Positions 34,998 to 35,356 of a DNA stretch of 35,356 nucleotides are shown here, in pieces. The stretch's first letter is position 1. Every line of letters starts with the position of its first letter. Location of the stretch: the NCBI GenBank assembly GCA_014904845.1, contig MU119638.1, forward strand, positions 1-35,356. The letters are read 5' to 3'. A program made the position numbers and the translations under genes. The notes under the pieces were generated by a model. It made no database searches, was not told where the DNA came from, and saw nothing but the letters and a program-made list of their open reading frames with translations. Origin of the DNA: Acephala macrosclerotiorum. Taxonomy: Eukaryota > Ascomycota > Leotiomycetes > Helotiales > Mollisiaceae.

Positions 34998-35356
34998 GAG
35001 AGTGGTGGTCTTGCTGAGGGAAAGGCATACATGAAGCTCACGTAACGGATCATCAAAGTATACATTCAAGGTTTCTATCATCACAAATACTCGGGCCTCC
35101 TCTCTCACACCCCAGCCCCCAAAACACAACCGGCACGCTCTTCTTCACGCACTTACACGCCATCATCCAATCTCCATCTCTCTCCCTCTCCCTCTCCCTC
35201 TCCCTCTCCCTCTCCCTCTCCCTCTCCCTCTCCCTCTCCCCTTCTCCATAGTCGCCATCCTTTCCATAACAGGATAATGGAATTGCATCGATTGATCGCA
35301 TTCCTTCATCTGTTTTCCAATCCTAGCCGCTTTAGATGTCAATATGAATTTCTCCA
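34998..35356. repeat. 3' region with TCTCCC microsatellite
   Basis: Downstream of the decarboxylase stop there is no gene. About ten copies of TCTCCC occupy 35181-35240. ORFs across it are translations of the repeat. Confidence 0.8.

Noticed and set aside
35053..35301. Arg/Glu repeat protein on the minus strand
   Set aside because: Translation of the TCTCCC microsatellite.
1..35356. CRISPR array, bacterial operon or telomere repeat
   Set aside because: No spaced identical repeats, no TTAGGG tract, and all genes have fungal introns.

Overview
The window is nuclear DNA of a filamentous ascomycete (Pezizomycotina; possibly Leotiomycetes, which I cannot prove). Evidence: many 44-65 nt introns with fungal splice and branch sites, a HET-domain gene, a fungal CorA-like gene, Fot1/Pogo-type transposon remains, and a 15 kb block of extreme AT content that looks like finished repeat-induced point mutation (RIP).

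Layout. (1) 1-15310: AT block with no surviving genes. It holds two head-to-tail copies of a degraded ~5.6-6 kb repeat, further repeat pairs, and small islands of normal composition at ~7042-7095 and ~12700-13360. The few remaining cytosines lie almost only in CpG. (2) 15310-17800: sharp return to normal composition and an intact HET-domain gene (663 aa, one intron) whose start codon overlaps the stop of an upstream ORF. (3) 18530-20730: 5' half of a CorA-like magnesium-transporter-family gene with many introns and several frame breaks. (4) 20731-30242: about 9.5 kb that splits this gene. Its two ends carry the same CCTGAGC-type repeat arrays in opposite orientation. It contains chitinase-like gene remains, a nested dead Fot1/Pogo transposon (2162 bp, TA duplication, 40-bp terminal inverted repeats), a 255-bp MITE with a TTA duplication, 1.1 kb of AT-rich DNA of a different character, and small unrecognised genes, including a clean four-exon 119-aa membrane-anchored protein. 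(5) 30243-31379: 3' half of the CorA-like gene with the GMN motif, carrying five stop codons that each look like a C-to-T change. (6) 32085-33221: NmrA-like NAD(P)-binding gene with a GC-AG intron, broken only by one TGA. (7) 33589-34997: intact three-exon gene of the phosphatidylserine decarboxylase / PsiD-like aromatic amino acid decarboxylase family (437 aa). (8) A TCTCCC microsatellite near the end.

Reading: this is a repeat-rich, fast-changing region. RIP erased the left block and probably leaked into neighbouring genes. Transposition split the CorA-like gene, and the inserted segment collected further elements. The HET and decarboxylase genes look functional. The CorA-like and NmrA-like genes look like pseudogenes, the latter perhaps recent.

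Limits: all calls are by eye. Family names rest on remembered motifs without database searches, and composition statements were judged by reading lines, not by computation.
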